Below are positions 23,032-33,599 of a DNA stretch of 64,000 nucleotides, piece by piece (within the stretch, counting starts at the first letter, position 1; each line of letters opens with the position of its first letter). The notes below the pieces were generated by a model. It was not told the origin of the DNA and ran no database searches. It was given only the letters and a program-made list of their open reading frames with translations. Source of the DNA: Cornus controversa (taxonomy: Eukaryota; Streptophyta; Magnoliopsida; Cornales; Cornaceae). The translations under genes were made by a program, and so were the position numbers. The DNA lies in assembly GCA_026545225.1 (NCBI GenBank), contig CM048845.1, forward strand, positions 93,560,533 to 93,624,532. Direction: 5' to 3'.

Positions 23032-25903
23032 TGCAGGAAGCATTTATTATTTCTTTCATTGTTAAGCTTGTTAACTATTCCTTGGTGGTTTGTCTTTAGA
23101 TTGCTGATGCAGTGGTAGTGGCAAGATATCTAGGAGCAACTCTTGTACTCCCGGACATTAGGGGAATCAAACCAGGTGATAAGAGGTTAGTGCTCAAAAT
23201 AGCTCTGCAACTTGCGTTATTTGGTACTTATATGTGTTCTCGTCTGAAACTGGATCCACTATATGGTGGTACTACCTTTTTGTGAATCTACTGTATCTGC
23301 TTTTTGTGCAACGACTGCTGACCTTCAGCTTTATGCTGTCTGTTTTGACATTATGGCTCCTTTTTGGTAGATTTAAGTCATCCTTTCTTTTATTTATTTT
23401 TTCTTTTTTAGGTTACTTTTATTGTATAAAATAATTTTTAGTGCGAGTATAGTGGGAGATCACAGATAGCAACTAGTCCATTATAAGCATGCCTTTCACC
23501 ATGCTGTGAAGAGATTAAATCATTAATTACAAAAGGTGCAGCTAGAGTGATGTTTTGAAAACCCACGTTTCTACTGTTGTTGATACATTGATAACCTCTG
23601 CCAACCATTCGATTTCCGTTCTCATGCCATAGTTCCATTAATTCTTGGTGAGGAGAATAATGTAAAATTTATTACAACAGCAAGAGTTTTGGTGATACAC
23701 ATGCTTCGCTTCTTGCTGGGCAAGAACATTAGAAGAGACCACTTTAGAAACTTCTTGCAAGGGAAAGTTTTTATTGACGTCAACAACAGAACATATTTTG
23801 TTGAAGAGTTACCAATCTAAATATCCATCATTGCTTTTTAACACTCACCGCACAGGTCTTCTTCAGGGAAATGATTTCCTCGATATGAAATGGATAGTAT
23901 TATTATCCTCCTTGCTCTGCTTTTGCACTGAATTTTCACTCGCAAATAGTTTATTTCACTTTAATCAGTAACATCTTAGTTTTCCTCCACAGAAATTTCT
24001 CAGCAGAACTAGCCAACCTTGAGTGCTTGTTTGAGTCAAATCTGACTAAACAGTGGTGCTTTAATTAGTAAGTTCTGGGATGGTCTACTCAACTATAGTA
24101 CCCAAAAAAAAAAAAGCCATAAATTAATTAATATAGTCGACAAAAATGTGCCAAACACTGGCGCATCCAGAAATCTGCCGGCCCTCATGTGAGAGTCCCT
24201 CCTAGGAAGCAGATCTTATCCAACAATACTCCTTATAGAACCTGCACCGATCACATTGTGTATGTCTATTTGAGTTTGTTTGTTTGTTTTGCTTTTAATT
24301 GTTTTCAATTGCATAAGCTAACTTCTGCATTGCAGATTTAGCCATCAAACGCAACAATAAGCCTGATGTACTTGAAATTTTCCAGGAACTTTGAAGACAT
24401 ATATGATGTTGAGAAATTCATAGAAAGTCTGGATGGGGTGGTCAGAGTAGCAAAAGATCAGCCTGCTGAAATATCAGCTCGAAACCTTGCAGTTGTTAGG
24501 GTCCCTAATCGAGTTACTGAAAACCACATTCAAGAAAATATTAAACCAATATTTAGAACAAAGGGCAACATAAGACTGGCAACTTACTTCCCTTCAGTTA
24601 ATATGAGAAAGACTACACAAAAGAGCAACATTGATTCAGTTGCTTGCTTGGCAATGTTTGGAACTCTAGAATTACAACCAGAGGTCCATGAAGTGGTTGA
24701 CTCAATGGTAGAGCGGCTAAGAGCTTTAAGTCGGAAGTCAGATGGCCAGTTCATTGCAGTGGACTTGAGGGTAGAGATATTGGGGAAAAAGGGTTGCCAA
24801 GGAAGTGGTGCTCATGGAATGAAAAGCTGTTACAGTCCAGAGGAGGTCGCACTATTCTTGAGGAAGCTTGGTTTTGACAAGGACACCACATTATATTTGA
24901 CCCAATCAAGGTGGGATGGCAGCCTTGATGCCCTGAAAGATTTCTTCCCAAAAACTTACACAAAGGTGAGGGGTTTCTTCCTTTCTTTTCATCCTTAATG
25001 TGCTAATCATGATTTAAGTTAACATTTGAAGATTTATCACATAATTTGAGAAATCTGGATCAGTTTTTATATTGCACAATCAGGACAATCCATCTTTCCT
25101 TTAAAATCCCTTTCAGTTCATTTTGTCTTTTAGAAGTTCGGTAATTAAGCAAAGGTAAAAATTTCTTACTTGGCTATTGCTTCTTACAAATTGAAACTGT
25201 TCCAACAGTGGAATTTGTTTAGATGTTTTTTCTCATATCCCAAAGAATTGGAATGGCTCCATCACGTTTAACTTCAACATAGCTAGAATGGGATCATTGT
25301 GGAAAAGAGATTTAAAGGTTGCCATCCACAATCAACTGATGGTACAGGTTTAGATTTAATATTCATGAAGGACCTGTTTCAATTGTTTTTCAATCATTTA
25401 TGGACATATAATATATAAATTACAATGGGGCAATACGTATTATAGCACCTATAAAAATTCGCTAAATCATAGACTGGAGTGTGGTTCAAAATTACTATGT
25501 TGAATACAGAACAGAATTTTTCGCATCCATATAATTCACTCCCAACCCAAAGTTGCTTAAGCTTTGATACTCCTTAGAGTTGATTAGTTTTAAGAGTATC
25601 TCATTCCCTTGAAACTGTTTACAGGAAAGCATAATGCCAGCGGATAAAAAAGATAAATTCCTCAACTCTGAAGCATCTGAATTCGAGAAGGTTATTGACT
25701 TCTACATGTGTTCTCAGAGTGATGTTTTTGTGCCGGCCATCTCAGGTCTGTTCTATTCCAATGTAGCCGGCAAGAGAATCGCTTCCGGCAAAAGTCAGAT
25801 ACTTGTGCCAGCAGACATTCCTGGTTCTTCTGCTTCTGCTGCAGATTTCATATCCCCATATATTTCAAAGAAGAACCACTTGGCTTATTCATGCTTCTGC
25901 TAA
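20197..25903 (+). CDS. MSR1: O-fucosyltransferase family protein, MSR (mannan synthesis-related) type
   Basis: Six exons join with GT-AG borders: 20197-20298, 20921-21065, 21152-21222, 23100-23185, 24386-24965 and 25625-25903. They give one open frame of 420 residues, matching the roughly 420 of Arabidopsis MSR1/MSR2. The protein begins MAVDPRQVLAGF, with a single hydrophobic anchor at about residues 8-25, as in a type II Golgi membrane protein. The GT65-like part includes VVARYLGATLVLPDIRG, VDLRVEIL and YMCSQSDVFVPA. MSR proteins are needed for normal glucomannan synthesis; a transferase activity is inferred from the fold and has not been shown here. No stop or broken splice site was found. 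Introns are 86-1914 bp; the third is the longest and the fourth 1200 bp. The symbol is by similarity; MSR2 is equally possible. Confidence 0.9.
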
Positions 25904-27274
25904 CTCTTCATGTGAAGGATATATCATGAAGAGAGCATTCAAAAGACATCTTGGCATCTTCAAGAATGGTAATGTTTGCTAATTTACCTTGGTCAAGCTT
26001 TTTATATTTGTAAAAAAACAAGCACGTCGTCGGTTACAGCATTCATACTTTCGATTGATTGTGGTCCTAAGTACCCCAAAAAAGAACTCTCTTCAAGGCG
26101 GTTGGTTTTCCTAGAGGCTCTTCATTTTAACTGCAGATTCCTCTAAGATATAATCGTTAAGTGTTGTCGAGTATATTTTAGATTTTGTATCTTAAATTCA
26201 TTGTAACAAGACAACTTTTTTTGCATTCAGAAAATCTAGAGTGGAGAGTATTTGTTAATTGCTCAGGTTTCTTGCATTTCGTGGTGGTTTGAATTTCATA
26301 TGGTGGTTACAGAACAGTAGCTAATGCCAAGTTGTTTTAAAATTTGAGTAATCAATGAAGTATGGTTGAGAAATCTGTATTATATACTTGATGATTAGTT
26401 GGGAAATGATGGAAGGATTAGCTAGGAATAGTACACCATTGAACCTAATGGCCATATGTTACATTCTCACTCACTTTTCTTTCACTTTCATGTCACATAA
26501 AAGAAATCAAAACCTTTTATTTTGCCGCTTCCTATCTTAATTAGATTATTTCCCTTGTTTGGACATAAAACATTTTTTACATTTTTGGTATTTGGTTGAA
26601 CAATCCTTGGACTATCATCACCATCCTTGATTGTGTTTTCATTAAGGAAAATGATTAGGATAGGACAGTAAAAGTTATTACCAAATAAATTATTTATTGA
26701 ATGGTGAAAGTGAAATAATTATTTGAATCTTATATACATTATCTCATCGATAAAGAAGTAATTTCATGATTTCTATTCGGTGATAACATTCGTCTATGAT
26801 TACACTTTCATTAATTCTATTTTACAGTTTTTAAACTACTAAACAATTTTTTTAAAAAAAGTTTAGTATATTTGTGATTGGACATATATGATGAAGCCTA
26901 AAAAATTGTTTAGTATATTTGTGATTGGACATACATGATGAAGCCTGATAAAAGTAATTCATCTGGAGAGACTTGAATCCAAAGCCATCTCGAATCAAAA
27001 GCTATGACAAAAAGGGTAAAACAGTCTAGGAATCGAGTTAACAAGCTGTCACAACTTGAATCTGAAAAACTTGCCTGATATTAAGTGCCCAACTAATATA
27101 ATTATCAATATGTTGTGAGTGGGGTCCACTATCAATGACAGTCGATTGTGTATTGTGACAGATTGTGCCTTGCAGTGAATTCTATGTTGCGTGAATGTGA
27201 TTGAAAGTAAAGTTAGTGAAGCTGCTGAAGCAACAAGAATGATTGGTTTGTTTTGGGATGGGAAGTTATATAAT
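25904..27274. other. 3' flank of the MSR-like gene and intergenic sequence
   Basis: The first few hundred bases are the probable 3' UTR. A 47-bp direct tandem duplication lies at 26861-26954 (unit beginning GTTTAGTATATTTGTG). Nothing else is recognisable. Confidence 0.5.
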
Positions 27275-27502
27275 CTCTCCGGCTCAATTTAAATGTTTAC
27301 GGAAAAATTGTTTGTGATATTATCAAAGTACCCTTCTTCCATTAATATTTCATTCTCTTAAAAAAAAATTAAATTTTCAAAAATAATAAAAGTATAAATT
27401 TGAAAACTCATATACTATTTATACAATAAAAAAAATATTAAATACTACTCCCTTAAAAGGTTGGATTCCCGAAAATAGACTTTTAATTTAAAACGAAAGG
27501 AG
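27275..27502. mobile_element. Stowaway-like MITE, degraded
   Basis: The left end CTCTCCGGCTCAATTTAAAT and the right end's complement CTCCTTTCGTTTTAAATTAA are divergent versions of the Stowaway terminal repeat (CTCCCTCCGTCCC...). TA dinucleotides lie at both sides. AT-rich and non-coding, about 228 bp. Confidence 0.6.
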
Positions 27503-29176
27503 TATATAAGGGTGATAGTTTCTAGGAAGCATAATACTTCTACGAAAGTGACATATCCGTGTAGCGTTGGTATTGAATACAAATAACTGTGAATACTTAC
27601 CGATACTATTTTAAAGCACGTGCGATACATATGGATAAAAAATAAATTAAAATTTTATTATAACATTCAAAACTATTATAACACATTCAAACACATTAAT
27701 TAAAACACTAAAAACTATTTTCATTATGTAAGTTTGGATTAATAAACTCACTTGTTGAAAAAAATAAAACTATAAGTTAACTATTATTCACATGGAAGAA
27801 ATCAAGGATAAACTATTAGAAATCAAAAGGTATAATTCTAATTATTCTTAAACAATCTATTACTATTCTTTTAAAAAATTTCAACACTTTATCATTTCTA
27901 TATTTCTGAGTTCTTTTTTAAATAAATCATTTTCAAGTGAAACTTCTTTGATAGCTACCATCACAAAATTATTTTTGACTATGTCATTTTTACTGTTGTC
28001 TATCTTGATCTTAAAAAGAAACGATTTTCCTTTGTAACTTGTCACTTTGTCGTAAAATTCATTCATCTCCTCGTCCTACAAAAAGAACAAATTTATTTTA
28101 GTAATATTGATACATTTAAAATGAATTGTTTTATCCATAAATTTTATGAGTGAGAGAAAAAGTATTACCTGACTTTTTAACTGTATTAGTTCATCTAGTG
28201 AACAATTTATTACTGATTGAGAATTATCAAATATTATTAGATATGCATTATTTGTTATATCTTTGACTCAAAATTGAATCATAAATCTGCATAAATGAGT
28301 ATACTTCATTGATACATAATAATAAAGAATGATATATTTGCCATATTGCAATTTTTTTTAAAAAAAATAGAATGTTTAAAAAATAATAATACCTTTGAAA
28401 GCATTTGGTGTCTTTTGTTTTGCAATTAGTACAACTGAGTCCATCATTTCGCACTTTAACTTTCTTCTTGCATTACTTATATGCACTGTACCATGATTAG
28501 GATGCATTTTTAATCTCTATAATTTTTGCTTCAAAAAAGTAATGTGTTTTCTGCAAGTTGAGTAACAAAATATATTTTTTAATATAAATTAATTATAATC
28601 ATATGATATAATAAAGAAAACTTAAATGAATATATAAAAAAATAATAATAATTTAATACCTTGAATGTCATTGCAAAATTTCCAATTATGTCTTCAAGTG
28701 GAAGTTTTTCAGCTTCTTCGAATAATTGATATTTTGAACTTGAAATGAGAGCATGTATATGTCTTTGTAATTTACGTTTTCTTCAAATCTGTCAAAGCAT
28801 AATAAATTATTGAAACAATATGTTGTTGATATGTATAAATACACACACACAATCATTAATTAGACCTTATTATGGGTTTCATGAACAAAGAAAGTTATAG
28901 GGTTTGCTTGGTTTGCAACTCTCAAAACAGTTTTCAATAACAATTTTTTGAGAATCAAAATAGAAAATAAGTTTCACTATTTTCAGTTTGAAAATTCGCT
29001 TGGTTGAAAAAATTACAAAACAGTTTTCAGAAAACAAAAATTCAAAAATTTACTTGGTTGTATTCAATTGAAATTAGTTTTCTGAACTACCAAAATAAAA
29101 ATAAAAATATTTGTTTGCCATTCACAATGATCAAAATAATATAAGCAACATGCCTTTAGAATACTCCCCAGACGTA

Positions 29177-29950
29177 GCTTTTTTTTTTCCTCACGAGAAA
29201 GATTTCATTGGTAATAAATCAACTTATACAAACTGGGTTCAACAACTTGCCTATCCAAATAGGCAAAAAATCTGAAAATTAACAAGAGAGTCTATTCCTT
29301 AAACCATTACTGCCTAGATTATGTGATACTACATCAACTTCTCTTGGAATGAATTTCAGTGTAGCTACTTGGATTTTGCTAAGAAGCATTAAATTGTTTT
29401 TAGTAGTCACACCCTAACCCCAACCAGCAGTATCGTAGCTAGAGATTGCACGAAGCACATTTTTGGCATCACCATCTATAATCATGTTATTTAAAACTTG
29501 AGCATTAACAAGTCCTCAATGACTCCGTTAATATCAAAGCCTCTACAACTGAAGCATCGAAAACATTGAGGAAGAAGAGCACTGCAGCAAATACGATCCT
29601 ACCTTTGAATTTCTTACAATAAATCCACCCTGACGGCCTCAGATTTAGCACAAAATACAACATCATTAAGCTTGAAAATAAACTACAGTATAAACCCTGG
29701 AATTTGTAGAAATAAGCTGAAATCATGACTTCTTTTCTTGCAACAACTCCACTCTTTGATCCCGTCATGAAATAGAGGCTGGAAAATACAATGTTCATGT
29801 TAAAATTCTGGCTGGAAATATGTCGAGAATGACCGTACACAGTATAATCAGAAAAGAAGAAGGGAATCTCTAATAAGATGGATGGAAATTCAACTTACAC
29901 CTTGATGAAACGGATATACCCACGCAGCAAAACCAAGCCCAGGCATGCAA
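29177..29950 (-). mobile_element. L1-type LINE fragment with RNase H-like region
   Basis: On the minus strand, pieces of a plant RVT_3 RNase H domain can be read: KGRIVFAAVLFFLNVF, DASVVEALILTESL, then in another frame IIDGDAKNVLRAISS and IPREVDVVSHNLG. They are followed by a short 3' tail (CCAATGAAATCTTTCTC) and a poly-A (poly-T on the plus strand at 29181-29190). The copy is truncated at its 5' end and frame-broken. No clear TSD was found. Confidence 0.65.
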
Positions 29951-31460
29951 GATGAAAGCTTAATTAGTAAATGTGCATTAAAGACTTTATATTTCAAAAT
30001 TGATCATATCACTATGTAAGATCCGCACTATACAAGCAATGCCAGAGTGTCTTCTTATATATGTAACATTTCATAAGCTAACATAAAGAAATGTGTAAGA
30101 TTTCACGCAACAAATTGATGCAGGAGGCTACAGTACAAGTTTCTAAAATATATATAGTTCGAAAAAGGGACATGTCATCATAGTTTCAGTTCAATAAAGT
30201 AGCATAACCACTTATCATGTCATAGATGCTATCTTCTATAATCAAAATCCTCCCCAACTAACTTTTCCAAGTCCGATCATCAGAATTGAAAATCAGTAAA
30301 GAATTAGCAAACATTAAGCTTAGCTAAATTAGGCTCATAAAAGCAAGCATATATATATTTTGAGAAAAAGATCTTATGTCTTCTCCTCAAGTATGACAGA
30401 ACATAAAAGCTTAATCCCATTTGGAACTTCCTACAGTTGAACCATAATAGCATTCTCTAATCAAGCATCTCTAACTTAATATTGTCGTTACTTGCTTTTA
30501 AATGTTCCTTTTAAGTACATATTATAATAAATTGCTACTGAAGTTCCATAATGCCTGTGTTGACAGCTCAAAGAACTAATCTCCCATGGCTTCTTAGCTA
30601 TAATTTTAAAATAATGTAGCACCATAAGATTGATCTCTTTCAGGCCTTTTTCCTATTTAATGGTAATATTTGAATATCTTACTAACAGTGTCAGATGAAG
30701 AAAAAGGTTTTAACATTTTTACGAATAGAATAATTCTGAATTGCAACAAATTTAATGAAATCTCTAACCATTAAGAAGTCATCAGTAATTAATGGCAGCA
30801 GACAAAAAATTTTGTTTAACTATAGCCTTCAATTTTCTTTTATAGCAATGTTCCCTCCTCTCTCTGTTCATTTTCTTCCTCAGTTCTCAATAAATGCATA
30901 TGGGTGACCAATTTTTTCTCTAAAATAGGTTTCACATTGGGACTTCTTTGGATTGACTGCAATAAGATTAAACCCATAATCCCACCCTTTTAAATGCCAC
31001 ACCAGCACTTTTACCACTATGCTACAAGCCCCAATTGATTTGGCAATAGAAATAGGTTATCGAGACCGTCAGAGGCAATGTGTTGAATATCAATTACACA
31101 AGTGCATTCTCAAATTACAACTACAGATAGTTCATTTAGATTCCATTAGTTTCACCACCAACAATCAAAAACAAATCTTTATGCCCCTAAACATGTCCAT
31201 CGATATTCTAATTAGCTCAATTTAAGAGCACATACAAATACACTAGTGGGTATGTATGTGTGTGTGTGTATATATATAATTATATATGTACGCATCAAGT
31301 TAATCCTGTTCATTAATGAATAAGATCTCAACTATATAAACTACTCCTAAATCAGAAGATGAAAAAACACAAATCTGGAGTGACAGAAGCCATAAGTACT
31401 CAAACAAAATTTGACAAAAAATATTTAGAGAAAGAGAGAGCGATTGAAGAAGGCACTCAC

Positions 31461-31560
31461 AGAATCGTGGTAGCTACATGAACCTTCAGGGTTATCGTCC
31501 TCCGTGAACACGATGTCGCACCTAATTCACATGCTTTCGAAGCTTCTTTACTTCCTTCAT
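31461..31560 (-). pseudogene. RAR1 (CHORD protein) first-exon fragment captured in the MULE
   Basis: The minus strand reads MKEVKKLR, then after a short disturbed stretch CDIVFTEDDNPEGSCSYHDS, immediately followed by a GTGAGT splice donor. This is the first half of CHORD domain 1 of RAR1, a co-chaperone of plant NLR immune receptors. The family form is KKL.CQRIGC..(M)F..DDNP.GSC..H.S. One base too many between KLR and CDI breaks the frame, and the QRIGC residues are degenerate. No later RAR1 exon was found downstream. The intact splice donor and a CT-rich leader show capture at DNA level. The parent gene is elsewhere in the genome. Confidence 0.7.
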
Positions 31561-32001
31561 GCTCTCTCTCTCTCTAAGTGGTCTGTGACTTTCACACCTC
31601 AGTCTTGCCAACGAGGAAAATTGAAAGAGGAAATGGAAAAGGAAAAGGCATATAGGGAAAATGAGGAACCTTTTTAACTTTGAAGAATCTCGAATGGATT
31701 ACAGATGTTGGTGTCGTCGGTCGCCGATGAGTGTCATCTCTCGTTACCGTTGCCGGTAGCCAACTCCAAGGTGCAACAATGGCGTTAGTGATAAAGGGAA
31801 GGAGGGAGCCCTGGCTGTGATTTGTGAAAATGGTGATAGAGAGCCCTAGTTGCTCTTGCGAAATAAACGAGCTTTGAGTTAGCGTCATGTTTTTTGAGCA
31901 AGTACCGCTACAGTGGAGAATTGATTCTCCGTGTTTTCCAATGGGTAGCTCTTAGTTTTCAAAAACTCCTTAAACAACTTTTTGTTGTTCTATAAAAAGA
32001 A

Positions 32002-32212
32002 GGGAAATGCTAAACATCACAATTTTATTTCACGAATTTTAACTCAAATCTATGTGACAGGTGATAATACCATAGGGACTCCGTATATGGAAAAATTCCA
32101 CCAATAATAACTTACTATTTAATTTTATCTTCTAAAATAATGGACTATATCACCTGCCACATAGATTCGAGTTAAAATTCGTGATATTTATTCGAGACGT
32201 GTAGCATTGCTC
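32002..32212. mobile_element. Mutator-type MITE, family A, copy 4
   Basis: A 211-bp copy with ends GGGAAATGCTA and TAGCATTGCTC. It is flanked by TAAAAAGAA and TAAAACGAA (31993-32001, 32213-32221), a 9-bp TSD with one mismatch. It is nested inside the 3.4-kb Mutator-like element and therefore younger than that insertion. Confidence 0.85.
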
Positions 32213-32989
32213 TAAAACGAATAGAACTCAATTTTTTAAAAATTATTTTTATAAAACAGATCTAAGCAGACTAAAAATGAGTTTTTTCTATTTTTGTTAC
32301 TCTTAAAACGGAAAACTGTTTTGAGAGTTGCAAACCAAGCAAAGCTTAGTTATAATTTTTGTTTATTTTCTGTTTGATTTTTTAACTATTGACAGTGAAT
32401 TAACTTCTACCAACCATGTCCTACCGGTCATGATATTATTTAAGTAAAATATATAATTAAAACCTAATGTAAGTAAGAAGAAATAAATAATCAACCAATA
32501 TCGTAATACTTTGACCTTTCAATTTTCATATTAATTTGTAATGTATTTTCCAGTTATGTTTGAAGACCCAAACCTTAAATATAATATTATTTTTTATTTT
32601 ATGTTCATTTAGATATAATAAAAAAATATAAGTAAATAATCTCAATATTGTGTGATAAGTTACCTTTGAATATGTTGACTGACAAATATGTAACTGTGAT
32701 AATAGGTGTTTCGTTTATTAATTTCATTATCAATTTTCCTTCATTCTCAGCAAGATCGTCCCACAATGTCAAAGTAATTATTTTTGAACTGTTATAAAAA
32801 ATAATTAGTTCAATAATTTATAATGGTAATTATGAGCATTTATGTGGTGTTGTAATGATTACCTCGTATCCATTACAATGATGTCTCGCAATTTGGATGT
32901 CCCTCCACTGTTCTTCTTAGTTACGTTGAATGCAAGATATGCTTCAATAACGATTCTCAAAACATCTAGTGAGAGTAAAAATTAAACTT

Positions 32990-33206
32990 ATAGATTTATA
33001 TATAAGAGAAATTATATATATAGGGAGAGTAAAGAGTTAAAAGAAAACAAACTTATAATTTTTTTTCATCAATGTACTTGTTTAAGTTCTTGAAGTTCAC
33101 AAAATTATATTTTATTTTTTCTAAACTTACAACTTTAAGCTCCTCAACTTGAATAAGTATCCCATTATGCACTCAACTATCACCATTAAACCCAAATTAA
33201 ATTACG

Positions 33207-33242
<36 letters not shown>

Positions 33243-33590
33243 ACACGTTACTTCTAGCAAAGTACATTTCCATCGTTCAACTTCATCTAGATTAAATTGG
33301 AACTTATTCAATCTTGAGCGTGAAAGAGCTTGTATTAATCAACTAAACAATAGGTTTAATTTAAACTAATCCCAAGACATAATTGATCATTGAATTGGTC
33401 TTTTAGATTAATAAAAGAAGTTGCAATTATATATCTCTAAGTGCATTAGGCATATAAAATCCAATCATGTTCTTTTAGAATTAATATTCTGAGATAGGTA
33501 CGAAATTAGATGAAACCAAAAGCTTTATAAGATAGATAAATAAACAAATATTAATATTCATACTTATGGTTGTAGTTCAGTGTTAAGAAT
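32990..33590. other. AT-rich flank with (TA)n run
   Basis: Contains a (TA)n microsatellite (33210-33239). No coding sequence recognised, though this is where missing 5' exons of the RPA70-like gene would be expected. Confidence 0.45.
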
Positions 33591-33599
33591 TTCAAAAAC

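Larger units (their letters stand above)
28900..32345. mobile_element. Mutator-like element of 3.4 kb, Pack-MULE-like
   Basis: The left end GGGTTTGCTTGGTTTGCAAC and the complement of the right end (GCTTTGCTTGGTTTGCAAC) are terminal inverted repeats that continue as TCTCAAAACAGTTTTC. Flanks AAAGTTATA and TTAGTTATA (28891-28899, 32346-32354) match at 7 of 9 bases, a decayed 9-bp TSD. No mudrA-type transposase was seen. The inside carries an L1 LINE piece (29177-29950), a RAR1 exon fragment with its 5' flank (31461-31900) and a family A MITE (32002-32212). It lies in an intron of the RPA70-like remnant. Confidence 0.75.
27881..32965 (-). pseudogene. RPA70-like (replication protein A large subunit) gene, degraded
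   Basis: Several minus-strand exons with GT-AG borders can be read: 32965-32863 (SKLRDIIVMDTR), 32788-32664 (TLWDDLAENEGKLI), 28788-28660 (LPLEDIIGNFAMTFK), 28550-28393 (RNDGLSCTNCKTKDTKCF), about 28262-28169 and 28075-27881 (ending in a stop). The words fit plant RPA1-like proteins: an OB fold (TLWDDLA), then a cysteine zinc-ribbon, then a final OB fold. RPA binds single-stranded DNA. The N-terminal part is not found. The phase does not carry over cleanly into the 28788 exon, and a 3.4-kb transposon sits in the intron between 32664 and 28788. It may descend from a host gene or from a Helitron-type RPA gene. It is probably not functional. Confidence 0.6.

Noticed and set aside
24751-24963. 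Minus frame inside MSR exon 5
   Set aside because: Antisense shadow of a clearly coding exon.
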